The notes under the pieces are model-generated. The model was not told where the DNA came from and made no database searches. It saw only the letters and a program-made list of their open reading frames with translations. Source: Chara braunii (taxonomy: Eukaryota > Streptophyta > Charophyceae > Charales > Characeae). Taken from it: a stretch of 20,917 nucleotides of DNA. The position numbers were made by a program, and so were the translations under genes. Positions 1 through 8,249 of the stretch are shown piece by piece. Numbering within the stretch: the first letter of the stretch is position 1; each line of letters begins with the position of its first letter. The DNA lies in contig BFEA01000396.1 of NCBI GenBank assembly GCA_003427395.1, forward strand, positions 473,279 to 494,195. Direction: 5' to 3'.

Positions 1-33
<33 letters not shown>
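1..33. repeat. Poly-T tract at window edge
   Basis: Thirty-three consecutive T residues open the window. It could be a simple repeat or the poly-A tail of a retroposon lying on the minus strand and running out of the window. No LINE or SINE body is recognisable in the following bases. Confidence 0.9.
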
Positions 34-34
<1 letters not shown>

Positions 35-1191
35 GGATAAATGCTCCAATCTATTCGTGGGGAGCAACACGTGCTGGGAAACCGGGCCCAGTGTCGCATG
101 TAGAATATACAAATGATTTGAAATACCAGGGCCATTACTTGGCTTCGGCTAAGAACAATATGAAAACTATGAAAAAAGTTCACAAAGATTTAGGAAAAAC
201 ATGGATAACTGTTGACCTTTGCTAGGCTACTTAAGCAGCAATTACCACAAAAGTCCTTCGAATGCTCAAAACCCCTGGACTCCCCGACAAAACACTCTAA
301 AGTTCTATAACACTTTCTAATTCCCTGTCGAGCTCTCCCATGCCTCATGCCCCCACCCTGCTAGATTACAGGGCAACACGACTCACCCCAGCTCCAGCCA
401 GCGTCTTCTCAACAACAACCCTTGGTTTTCCCTTGGAATGCCCAGCCCAAGGCATCCCCAAATCTCTCTACCAGGCCTCACGCTCCTGCTATCAACAGGT
501 TACAGGGCAACCCCCCAGCAGCGGCCAGCGTCGTTCGGGCATCGGAAAAACGCAGGTCCATGAATATAACAGCATCAAAGATGCCTAAAATGAGTTTGAT
601 TGCCCCTGAACCAGGGAATTAACTGAGCAGGGACGACCTTTGATGATAGGTCTTTTTTTTTGAGAAAAATCTGAAGGGGCTAATAGAAGAAAACAGACAT
701 CTATACAGTACTAAATGCAGAGGCCCCTTGTTTTTTGGAAGAACATTCAGATCGAGAAATACCTGCCTTAGAGCCTTTCAGTAGCGCACCCCTACCTGCC
801 TCATCCCTATATCCCGATACTGGGTTAGACAACCCGAACCAAAAGAGGAGCCACCCAGGTCAATCAAGGGGGGGGTAATGCTTCGCCGAGATCAGGAATT
901 CGAACAGCCTGGTCGAGACCCCAGATCCTGAAACGGGCCTCGACAGTCACAGGAGAAGACAAAATCAAGAAAACTCAGTTTACTAACACAGTGGACCGAG
1001 AAACTATGCGACGAGTCACAAACTTTCTCGAACAAAGTCTCACAGGCTACTGGGCCCACCGACGAGTCGCGCGGAAGCGGCTCTCATTCGTTTTCGTCGG
1101 GCGCCCTCATCCCTGCACACCGCCTTCCCTCGTCGCTGCCGCCAGTCAGCTGGTGGACCCCGTGGTTGCGTTGACCCCACCCGTTTTCTAG
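34..1191. other. Non-coding stretch without recognisable gene
   Basis: Short open frames exist (for example 340-588 and 991-1191) but none shows a domain, and they overlap in several frames, so I do not call them genes. A weak direct repeat is visible: GTTACAGGGCAA-type sequence followed by CCAGCGTC occurs at about 365-405 and again at about 500-532. A 7-bp inverted pair, CGAGAAA near 997 and TTTCTCG near 1023, is within chance expectation. Confidence 0.5.
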
Positions 1192-1205
1192 CTTTCTCCC
1201 TCCCT

Positions 1206-1295
<90 letters not shown>
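1192..1295. repeat. Pyrimidine/(CT)n microsatellite 1
   Basis: A pure pyrimidine tract begins as TCCC units and becomes (CT)n, with one TTT interruption near 1241. It forms the left end of copy A of the diverged duplication at 1192-1714. On the minus strand it reads as an Arg-Glu alternation that is not a real protein. Confidence 0.95.
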
Positions 1296-1296
<1 letters not shown>

Positions 1297-1515
1297 TGCG
1301 AGAAAACTCTCGATTACAAGATCACATCGAAGGTCTGATGGACAGGTGTTGTCCGAAAAACAGAGAGGCGAAACCCAAGCGACGAACTCAATGAGAAAAA
1401 CACATACTTGCCCGAATCGGAAGTTCAATCGACGTTGCCGGCGAGTTGTCTCACGTCCCTCGAGACTTTCGACTAAGCGCTCTCGCTGGCGCAGGACGCG
1501 AGTACCCAAGCGCCG

Positions 1516-1516
<1 letters not shown>

Positions 1517-1581
<65 letters not shown>
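1517..1581. repeat. (CT)n microsatellite 2
   Basis: About 64 bases of uninterrupted CT dinucleotides between unique flanks; it occupies the same position in copy B as the 1192-1295 tract does in copy A. Confidence 0.95.
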
Positions 1582-1585
<4 letters not shown>

Positions 1586-1894
1586 GAAAGGTTGGTTGCA
1601 GTGACGAAAGTTTCTATTGCAAGATCGCATCAAAGGCCAGATGACATTGTGCTATACGAAACCCAAGTAGCCAGCTCAATGATGAAAAAGCATACGTAGG
1701 GCAATCCAATCGACCGTCCTCCCTAGTACTATTTCTTGTACTATTAGTGACTGGGTTACGAACTCACAGATACCGCATCCATAGCCATCGAATCAGCCCG
1801 TCGACGTTAGCAGCGGAGTGAGCGGAGATGTCGGCAAGGACCACGTGCTTGTCCTCACTTCCTGTAGCATACTGCGTAGCCACACGGACCCTGC

Positions 1895-2240
1895 AGGGCC
1901 CGTCCCGGACATTCAGCCTAAAAGCCTAAAACTTAGGGCTTACAGGCCCCGGTCGTTTCAGCCTGAAAGCTGAAAAACGAGGGCCTGCAGGCCCTACCCC
2001 GTTTCAGCCTATTTCTGGGTCTTTTCAGACCCAGAGTTTTCAGCCTGAAACGGAGGGTCATTTTCAGGCCCTCATTGTTTCGACCTGCCCCTAAGACTCA
2101 GGCACGTAAACGGGGATGCGGAACAGGCCAAGAATAGCCTGTTCCTCATGAGTTTGAGCAGGACTTGCAGCTGCAGCCCCTGCCTCCCTTCGGCAGGCTC
2201 AGGAGGCACACCCGGTAGTACATAGGAAGTTCCCATGCAC
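1895..2240. repeat. Cluster of nested inverted repeats
   Basis: Several perfect short inverted repeats are packed together. There is a 16-bp palindrome AGGGCCTGCAGGCCCT at 1980-1995. A 9-bp outer stem 1999-2007/2045-2053 (CCGTTTCAG/CTGAAACGG) encloses a 9-bp inner stem 2014-2022/2027-2035 (TCTGGGTCT/AGACCCAGA, 4-nt loop). A further 9-bp stem lies at 2120-2128/2137-2145 (GGAACAGGC/GCCTGTTCC). The word CAGCCT recurs between them. The cluster lies just left of the probable LTR and may belong to its U3 or to an older insertion; the left LTR edge cannot be fixed. Confidence 0.7.
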
Positions 2241-2270
2241 TTTACGGGTAGGTAGTTCAATAGGCACGAG

Positions 2271-2409
2271 GTAGTCTTCAGGATTCGGCCGCAGCACTCA
2301 GGAGGAGCGCTGCAGTAGTCTTCAACGCTAGGCAGGTATTAGCGCTAGCTGTAGTCTTCGGCGCTGGGCGCCCATAGCCTTAGAGGTAGTCTTCAGCGCT
2401 GGGCGCTAT
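2271..2409 (+). repeat. Four tandem GTAGTCTTC repeats, U3-like
   Basis: Units begin with GTAGTCTTC at 2271, 2315, 2351 and 2386 (spacing 44, 36 and 35 bp). The last two share TCTTCGGCGCTGGGCGC / TCTTCAGCGCTGGGCGC almost exactly. Short tandem repeats of this kind are common in the enhancer part of retrotransposon U3 regions; the regulatory role here is inferred. Confidence 0.7.
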
Positions 2410-2655
2410 GATAGGTGGTAGATTGTAGAGTGGGAGAGAGAGATTGGCGGAGGCCAGTGGTACTTACCTGTGGCGCCATCGCTCCAGCTCCATCTTCGTG
2501 GTACCTGCATCAAGACGCCAACTTCACAGGTTAGTACTGGACACATAGAGAGAGAGAGAGTTCTTCTTCTTCCTCTTCTAAGTCCACCTTCTCTTCTCAC
2601 CCTCTCGCCACCTGACTTCTCAGACTACGACAGAGAGAGACAGAGTTGTGACTTG

Positions 2656-2718
2656 AGACTTGACGACATTGGATCCAGACTTGACGACATTGGATCCAGA
2701 CTTGACATTTGGGATTCA
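2656..2718 (+). repeat. 21-bp tandem repeat in LTR
   Basis: The unit AGACTTGACGACATTGGATCC occurs perfectly twice (2656-2676, 2677-2697), followed by a diverged third copy (2698-2718). The length is a multiple of three, but no convincing reading frame runs through it. Confidence 0.85.
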
Positions 2719-3028
2719 GACATTTCGACGAGGGACTATTTGGGCTTGTGCCGAAAACTTGGTGTTGACGACATTCCCATCTTCCCCCTCCTCTTCGTCT
2801 ATCCCCTTCCTCTTCATTTGTGTATGGTATGGGCTGGCGCAGTCTTCCTGTGTGAAGCGCCAGGCCCATTTCACACCATGTAACGATGATGATGATGTGT
2901 GTTCAGGGCTGCATTGCAACATTGATTGTTCGGATCACTAGTATCTAAGTCTTCCGTTGTGCTATCTTATACTTTGTATTGAAAGGTCGGTCCTTGTTCT
3001 GGTTTGCACGTTACAGTATGCAACAGTT

Positions 3029-3040
3029 TGGTATCGGAGC
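3029..3040 (+). promoter_or_regulatory. Primer-binding site, initiator-Met tRNA type
   Basis: TGGTATCGGAGC differs by one base from TGGTATCAGAGC, the complement of the 3' end of plant initiator-Met tRNA used as PBS by many plant LTR retrotransposons. It sits three bases after the CA that ends the probable LTR, the expected place for minus-strand priming. The G at 3036 instead of A may be family-specific or decay. Confidence 0.8.
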
Positions 3041-3159
3041 GGACCTCTCATTCAGAGGNCCCGCTCAATCAAGTAGCCAGCTTGCGATCTATTGATCACT
3101 CATTAGTAACGCAAGTAGGACTTAGTCAAATCTCTGAATTTTTTTTTTTCTCGCAACAA

Positions 3160-3356
3160 CTATCTGAAATTTCTGATATTCGCATTTCATTTTACCTGAA
3201 AATTTCTGATATTAGTAGTTCGTTTTTACGTAGCAAACATCTGAAAATTTCTGATAAATCGCATTTCGTTTGTCTGAAAATTCCCGATAGTAGCATTTCG
3301 TTTCTCTGATATTCGCATACATAGCTGAAATTTCTGAAGTTAGTATTTTCGTTCTC
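3160..3356 (+). repeat. Degenerate tandem array in the leader
   Basis: Units of roughly 32-45 bp begin with CTGAAAATTTCTGATA-like sequence and end in CGCATTTCGTTT-like sequence, at about 3164, 3197, 3241, 3274 and 3324. Both strands appear open by chance because of the AT-rich periodicity. It lies in the untranslated leader of the retroelement. Confidence 0.75.
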
Positions 3357-3357
3357 T

Positions 3358-3612
3358 AGGCATATTGGGATAACTATAGAAGTGGTCATATTCTCGGCAA
3401 CTGAAATTATTCTTTTATGAAAATCACATTTCCATTCTATCTCGCAAATTTTTTTTTGAAAACCGAATCTTGCGAAGCCTACCAATATTGCGTTAGGCAT
3501 ATTCGGAGGTTGCTATATTCTCAAAAAATGGATTTCGTTCTTTTCTGAAAATCGCATCTTTATTCCATTTCGCAAATTTTTTTTCAAGATCGCAGTTTGT
3601 AAAAGCCGAAAC
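3358..3612 (+). repeat. 137-bp-period tandem duplication in the leader
   Basis: AGGCATATT occurs at 3358 and 3495. The sequence after each is related: a GCTATATTCTC/GTCATATTCTC element, TGAAAATCACAT with TGAAAATCGCAT, and TCGCAAATTTTTTTT in both. The second copy is incomplete at its right end. Confidence 0.7.
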
Positions 3613-3686
3613 TTTGTGGAACCTAGCCTAGAACTCGTTCATAATACTCTTCTGACATATCCTACTCATCATAGATCGACAGATAT

Positions 3687-3702
3687 AAAAAAAAAAAAAA
3701 AA
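3687..3702. repeat. Poly-A run in leader
   Basis: A run of A residues after TATAT, followed by GGGAAG and then TTTTATTTTATTTT. Simple sequence; no function is assigned. Confidence 0.8.
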
Positions 3703-3836
3703 AGGGAAGTAGTCCTCTTTTATTTTTTATTTTATTTTATCTGTTGATTAGGGCCGGAGGAAAGTATTGTTGGGTTGGTTACCTACCTGTGTTTTCCCTC
3801 CTACCCACCCCTTGCATGCATCCCGGTTCGGTACGG

Positions 3837-4115
3837 TGCCACGTCAACAGCGCCACGTCACAATGCCAGATCAGCAGTGCACGTCACAGTGCCAAGTCAC
3901 AGTGCCACGTCAGCAGTGCCACGTCACAGTGCCAGATCAGCAGTGCCACATCAGCAGTGCCAGGTCACAGTGCCACGTCAGACACAGTGCCACGCCAGCA
4001 GTGACATCAGACACAGTGCCTCGTCAGCAGTACCACGTCAGACTCAGTGCCACGTCAGCAGTGACGTCAGACAGTGGCACGCCAGCAATGCCACAGCAGC
4101 AGTGCCACGTCAGCA
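3837..4115 (+). repeat. Minisatellite of GTGCCACGTCAGCA-like units
   Basis: About twenty imperfect units of 12-14 bp cover this stretch. CCACGTCA occurs exactly eight times (3839, 3853, 3905, 3919, 3973, 4033, 4050, 4105), and one perfect TGACGTCA lies at 4062-4069. All three + frames stay open because the unit has no stop codon, so open frames here are not evidence of coding. One of them (entered at 3863 or 4088) is in register with gag and could extend Gag with a Gln/His/Val-rich tract. Confidence 0.9.
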
Positions 4116-4821
4116 ACATGACGGGCCTGCCAGGGCAACTTCCCAACGAGTCCCTTGCCGCCTACCAGTAGCGGTTCCACGCTCAGATTGAGGCCGAGGA
4201 ACAATGCCAGCTGGCAGCCGAGGCTGCCCGCGTACAGGTTGAAGAGGCAGCAGCAGCAGAGCAGCTGCGACTACAGGCCGACGCAGACGCAGATGCCCAG
4301 GCTCGCCGCAAGGAAGCCCACGATCTGCTGCAGCGGCATGAAGCCAACAGCATCGGCAGACTCAGGTTCTGGCACTTTCAACCGAACGGCGACGAGGCAA
4401 CACCGGAAGAGAAGCACAAGGAGTTCCTCTCCAAACTCGTGACAAGAATGTTGTACGCTTGCAACTACCAACGGTCAGAGTTGGAGAGACAGTACCAGGA
4501 CCTGACGCAACAACATCAGGAGTTGGCAAAGCTCCGCCGCATAGTGCAGAGCCACAAGGATGCAACTCGGGCACTCAATGCCCGATTGCTGAACCTGGAA
4601 TAGGCTGTACCAGGACCAGCTGCTGGGGCTTCCAGCAGTGCACCCTCTAGCCGCCAACTGGAGGACCGCGTTGACCACGTAGTGGCAATGCTCGGCGACA
4701 TAAGCATTTTCGTTGCGCCGACCACCACCATCAGCAGTCAGCTGCATACATTGAAGACCGAGGTCCAGCAGTTGCAGTCGACGAACGCGGACGACAATCC
4801 GAAGATGTACAAGTCTACAAG

Positions 4822-5697
4822 ATGCCAACTTTCAATCTGGAGAGGTTCGACGACTACACGCAGCAGGATCCGGTCCCCTGGTGGGAAGCATTCACAACGC
4901 AACTCAGGATTCTGCCCGTAGCCAAGCATGCGTACATCGGCGCCCTGTTCCTGAACTCAGAGGGCGGATGCCAGACCTGGTTGAGCCACCTGGCAACCTC
5001 CCACGGCGTCGACGTACCAGACTTGAAGGACAAAATCACATGGGAGGAACTGACACGATTGTGGAAGAAGCGGTTCATCGTCGACGACGCGCCGACACTC
5101 GCCATCAGCCGTCTGTTCACCATGTCACAGGGCAACACTGCAACACGGGACTGGCTCACGGAGTGGCAGAAGATTGCAGCAGTGCCCAATCTGGACCTTG
5201 CTTTCACTCATCTCAGACGTGAGTTCTACAACAGATCCTGCGCTGCATTGAGCCAGGCTCTTGGTGATCGCGAGCAGTACTCCACTTTCGCCGAGATTAT
5301 CGACAAGGCGAGAGAGATCATCAAGACCAACAGGTCAGCTGCACACGAGAGATCAACATGGCAGCCGACCTGTGTGGAGAAGGCACGAACTGGTCCGCGA
5401 CAGCAACACTTCGCTGCAGTCCAGCAGGACAGTGGAGATAACCCAGCAGCCACTCCAGCATCAAGTGACGGAGATCAGGTGGCTGCTGTCCAGCCGCGAA
5501 GCAACAACAAGTCTCGCAACAATGGGAAGGCGAAATCCGCATCGCAGGCCGGAAATGTTGGCTTGACCGAGGCGGAGTACAAGGTCCGCGGCCGCTACGG
5601 CAATTGCTACTGGTGCAACAACACCAAGCACAAGACCTCCCTGTGCCAAGATCAGGGCAAGGAGGATGTGCGACCCCGCCTCAGCTCGGGAAACTGA
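4822..5697 (+). CDS. gag: Intact Gag core with CCHC zinc knuckle
   Basis: The uninterrupted 291-codon part of gag. Residues about 10-165 look like the capsid-type Ty3/gypsy Gag core, residues about 170-250 are a Gln/Ser/Asn-rich linker, and residues 262-275 form the knuckle. ATG 4822 may not be a native start, because related sequence appears to continue upstream in another register; translation of this piece alone is unproven. Confidence 0.7.
   Translation: MPTFNLERFDDYTQQDPVPWWEAFTTQLRILPVAKHAYIGALFLNSEGGCQTWLSHLATSHGVDVPDLKDKITWEELTRLWKKRFIVDDAPTLAISRLFTMSQGNTATRDWLTEWQKIAAVPNLDLAFTHLRREFYNRSCAALSQALGDREQYSTFAEIIDKAREIIKTNRSAAHERSTWQPTCVEKARTGPRQQHFAAVQQDSGDNPAATPASSDGDQVAAVQPRSNNKSRNNGKAKSASQAGNVGLTEAEYKVRGRYGNCYWCNNTKHKTSLCQDQGKEDVRPRLSSGN
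5605..5646 (+). other. CCHC zinc knuckle of Gag
   Basis: C-x2-C-x4-H-x4-C spacing is exact: Cys codons at 5605, 5614 and 5644 and His at 5629 (CYWCNNTKHKTSLC). This is the nucleocapsid motif that binds element RNA. It lies just upstream of the gag/pol frameshift signal, as expected at a Gag C-terminus. Confidence 0.92.
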
Positions 5698-5731
5698 GCT
5701 CCGCGGAAGGTGAGGCAACTCCACCTTCTGC
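5688..5731 (+). promoter_or_regulatory. Candidate -1 ribosomal frameshift signal between gag and pol
   Basis: In the gag register the sequence reads G GGA AAC TGA (heptamer 5688-5694, stop 5695-5697), fitting the X XXY YYZ slippery pattern. Slipping back one base gives GGG AAA and enters the pol register. Eight bases downstream a stem pairs 5703-5712 with 5722-5731: ten pairs including one G-U, and a nine-base loop. Heptamer, spacer and stem all match known retroviral -1 signals. No clear pseudoknot partner for the loop was found. Confidence 0.75.
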
Positions 5732-6179
5732 TCCGGCAGATTCGGCCACCTTGCTAGCGGCCTCCTGCATATCTGGGGAGGATGCGAATGTCACAAGTCC
5801 TCGGTATACTTACGAGGATTATGCTGTCCACTTGGTTCCACCGCTTGACCAACCGCTCCACGTGCAACAATCCACCGCATGCACGGTTTCATCGCCATTG
5901 GCAACCGATTCGGCACCTTCGCCGCAACCTATTGCCGGGGATTCGACGTCATGGTCAAGACTTGAAGAGCTCGACCCATTGACGTTCACAAACTTCCAGT
6001 GGATGCCCGTTCCCTTGACCGGACGATTGCCGAAACCGCATTGCAATGTGCTCATGGCACAACTGCGGGATAACTTGCACACTGCAGTACCAGCTCCGTT
6101 GATGGACGCCGGAGCAGAGGTTGTCGACCTTCACGCTTACATTGCGAAAATCGACCGAGAGTTCAAGACACAACGGTAC

Positions 6180-6500
6180 GACGACATCGACGCACCATTG
6201 TTATACATACGCATTCAGGTCGGAGAGGCGACCTGCAGTGCCTTGATCGATTGCGGAGCGTCGCGCAACTACATCAACCAGGACTTCATGGTGCGCACCG
6301 GCCTTGGCCCACGCGTCCGGAGGAAGTCCCAGCCTACGCAAGTCACGTTGGCAGACGGTCACACGCACAAGTCAATTGACCGGTGCATTGATAACGTCCC
6401 AGTGTACTTTGCCCCTCACGCAAGTGAGGCGGTGTCCTTTGACATTCTGGACACCAAATTTGACATGATCTTGGGCATGTCATGGCTGCGAAGCGAGGAT
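6180..6500 (+). other. Aspartic protease domain of Pol
   Basis: Retropepsin-like domain that would process the Gag-Pol polyprotein. The active-site segment reads ALIDCGASRNYI, with the catalytic Asp codon at 6249-6251, and the later ILGMSWLR segment is the usual second conserved block. The usual DSG/DTG is DCG here. Preceding sequence (5700-6180) is a low-similarity Pro/Ser/Ala-rich linker. Confidence 0.8.
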
Positions 6501-6824
6501 CACCCGGTGAACTTCTTCCACCGCACCGTTCACATTCGTGATCGGAACGGAGTACTAGTTCCATGCACGGTGCCTCTTCCTCATCCTTCGATCAGCTGCC
6601 ACGTGGTATCCGCCGCAAGCATGCGAGCTTCCATCATCAGAGACGACATNGAGGAGATGGGGGTGTGTTTTCTCCACGCCCTCCCGCCCAATGACCCTTC
6701 ATCGACGGACTCACCTTCGGATCCACGCATCACCGAACTTCTCGACGCCTACAGCGACGTCTTCGAAGGCCCGCACGGGGTAGTACCGGATCAACCCATC
6801 CGCCACGAGATCATCCTCAAGGAT

Positions 6825-7460
6825 GGGGCCGTACCTCCGCGCGGTTGCATCTACCGAATGAGCGAGGAAGAGTTAAGTGTGCTTCGGGCGCAACTCGACG
6901 ACCTTCTGGAGAAAGGCTGGATTCGGTCTAGCTCATCGCCATACGGTGCTCCTGTTCTCTTTGTCCGGAAGAAGAACAAGGACCTGCGGTTGTGCATCGA
7001 TTATCGCAAGCTCAACGCGCAGACGATCAGGAATGTCGGCCCTCTCCCACGCATCGACGACCTTCTCGAGCGATTGGGCGGCGCCCAGTTTTTCTCTAAG
7101 CTGGATCTCAAGTCAGGGAACCACCAACTCGAGATTCGCAAGGAGGATCGTTACAAGACCGCGTTCAAGACACGGTATGGGCATTTTGAATGGCTGGTCA
7201 TGCCATTTGGCCTTACGAATGCCCCAACCACTTTCCAAGTGGCTATGACAACGGAGTTCTGACACATGCTGGATCGGTTTGTACTCATCTACCTCGACGA
7301 CATCTTGGTGTATAGTCGGAGTTTGGACGAGCATGTGGAACACCTGCGCACCGTTTTGGAGCGGCTACGACAAGCCAAGTACAAAGCAAAACGCGACAAG
7401 TGCGAGTTCGCACAGCATGAGCTGGAGTACTTGGGACACTATGTGACGCTGCAAGGCATC
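6825..7460 (+). other. Reverse transcriptase domain, interrupted by TGA at 7260
   Basis: RNA-dependent DNA polymerase that would copy element RNA inside particles. Visible blocks: an [13 protein letters not shown] finger segment, [18 protein letters not shown] with the first catalytic Asp at 7104, MPFGLTNAP (7200-7226), and YLDD with catalytic Asp codons at 7296 and 7299. The TGA at 7260-7262 falls just before the YLDD block. Everything else in the domain is intact. Confidence 0.93.
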
Positions 7461-7699
7461 CGTCCGCTTGCGGACAAGATCGAGGCCCTACGAGTATGGC
7501 CCGAACCCACCAACACCATGGACGTTCGTTCATTCATGGGTTTGGCGAGCTACTATCAGCGATTCATCACCGGATACTCCAGGATTGTTGCACCTATGAC
7601 GAGGTTACAGTCGCCAAAGGTGTCATTCGTATTCGATGACGACGCACGCCGCTCATTCCAAGCACTTAAGATGGCTATGCTCATGGCACCCGTCCTTAG

Positions 7700-8081
7700 C
7701 ATCTATGACCCCACCCTGCCGACGCGAGTGACTACGGATGCTTCTGGCTATGGCATTGGGGCAGTCTTGGAACAACACGATGGCGACGACTGGCACCCTG
7801 TGGAGTATTTCAGCCACAAAGTGCCTCCCATCAACTCGCTTGATGATGCAAGGAAGAAGGAGCTGCTCGCATTCGTGATGGCTCTCAAGCGCTGGCGGCA
7901 CTTCCTCCTTGGGCGTCGTAGGTTCACATGGGTCACAGACAACAATCCATTGACCTACTATAAGACGCAGGACACGGTGAGCAGCACGATCGAACGATGG
8001 ATGTACTTCATCGACCAATTTGACTTCACACCGAAACATGTCCCCGGCCTCTCCAATCGCGCAGCAGATGCACTCTCGTGA
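7700..8081 (+). other. RNase H domain, ends at TGA 8079
   Basis: Ty3/gypsy RNase H that would degrade RNA in the RNA-DNA hybrid. Acidic residues sit in the expected blocks: TTDASG (Asp 7737), KKELLA (Glu 7860), WVTDNN (Asp 7938) and RAADALS (Asp 8067). The TGA at 8079 comes directly after ADALS, where family members normally continue with Arg. Confidence 0.88.
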
Positions 8082-8249
8082 AGACCTGATCTTTGCGCTA
8101 TAACACATCATGCCTTCGCATTCGACGAGGAGCTTCAGCGACACTTCATCCGGGCATATCAGTCTGATCCGGACTTCGGCACGTTCTATGCACAGCTATC
8201 TTCGGATCACCCGTCGGCCAGCCATTACCGCATTGCAGACGGGTTCTTG

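Larger units (their letters stand above)
1192..1714. repeat. Diverged tandem duplication anchored on CT tracts
   Basis: Two units share the same order: CT tract, then related unique sequence. Copy A is about 1192-1434 and copy B about 1517-1714. Aligned landmarks are AAGATCACATCGAAGG (1318) with AAGATCGCATCAAAGG (1621), GCGAAACCCAAG (about 1369) with ACGAAACCCAAG (about 1657), CTCAATGAGAAAAA with CTCAATGATGAAAAA, and TTCAATCGAC with TCCAATCGAC. Many substitutions and indels separate them, so the duplication is old while both CT tracts remain fairly clean. Confidence 0.75.
2271..3025 (+). repeat. Probable 5' LTR, right part (left edge undefined)
   Basis: Called by position: it ends at a CA dinucleotide (3024-3025) three bases before the primer-binding site, as LTRs usually do. 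It contains four U3-like tandem repeats (2271-2409), a CT-rich patch near 2562-2600 and a short 21-bp tandem repeat. No second copy of this sequence occurs in the window, so the LTR cannot be confirmed by pairing and its start is unknown. Confidence 0.55.
4118..5697 (+). pseudogene. gag: gag polyprotein, broken
   Basis: Encodes the structural protein that would package element RNA into cytoplasmic particles. The first ATG after the minisatellite is 4118; the in-frame ATGs 3863 and 4088 are alternatives. The N-terminal part (4118 to about 4810) is Ala/Gln/Glu-rich with likely coiled coil, interrupted by TAG at 4169-4171 and 4601-4603. Near 4800 the coding register moves by one phase into the frame of ATG 4822, which runs uninterrupted for 291 codons. 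That part carries a retrotransposon Gag core (WWEAFTTQLRILPV, later W-rich and KKRFIVDD segments, REFYNRS) and a CCHC knuckle near its end. It stops with TGA at 5695-5697, overlapping pol in the -1 register. Both TAG codons are one C-to-T change from CAG. Confidence 0.88.

Noticed and set aside
340-622. Two short overlapping open frames
   Set aside because: No recognisable domain or coding bias; in different frames over the same DNA.
1084-1633. Minus-strand open frames with long Arg-Glu alternation
   Set aside because: They are translations of (CT)n microsatellites; no domain and no conserved flank.
3004-3500. Open frames on both strands across the leader
   Set aside because: They follow the short AT-rich repeat unit and lie between the primer-binding site and gag; no domain.
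3837-4115. CRISPR-like array
   Set aside because: Units are 12-14 bp, contiguous, degenerate and without unique spacers; it is a minisatellite in eukaryotic DNA.
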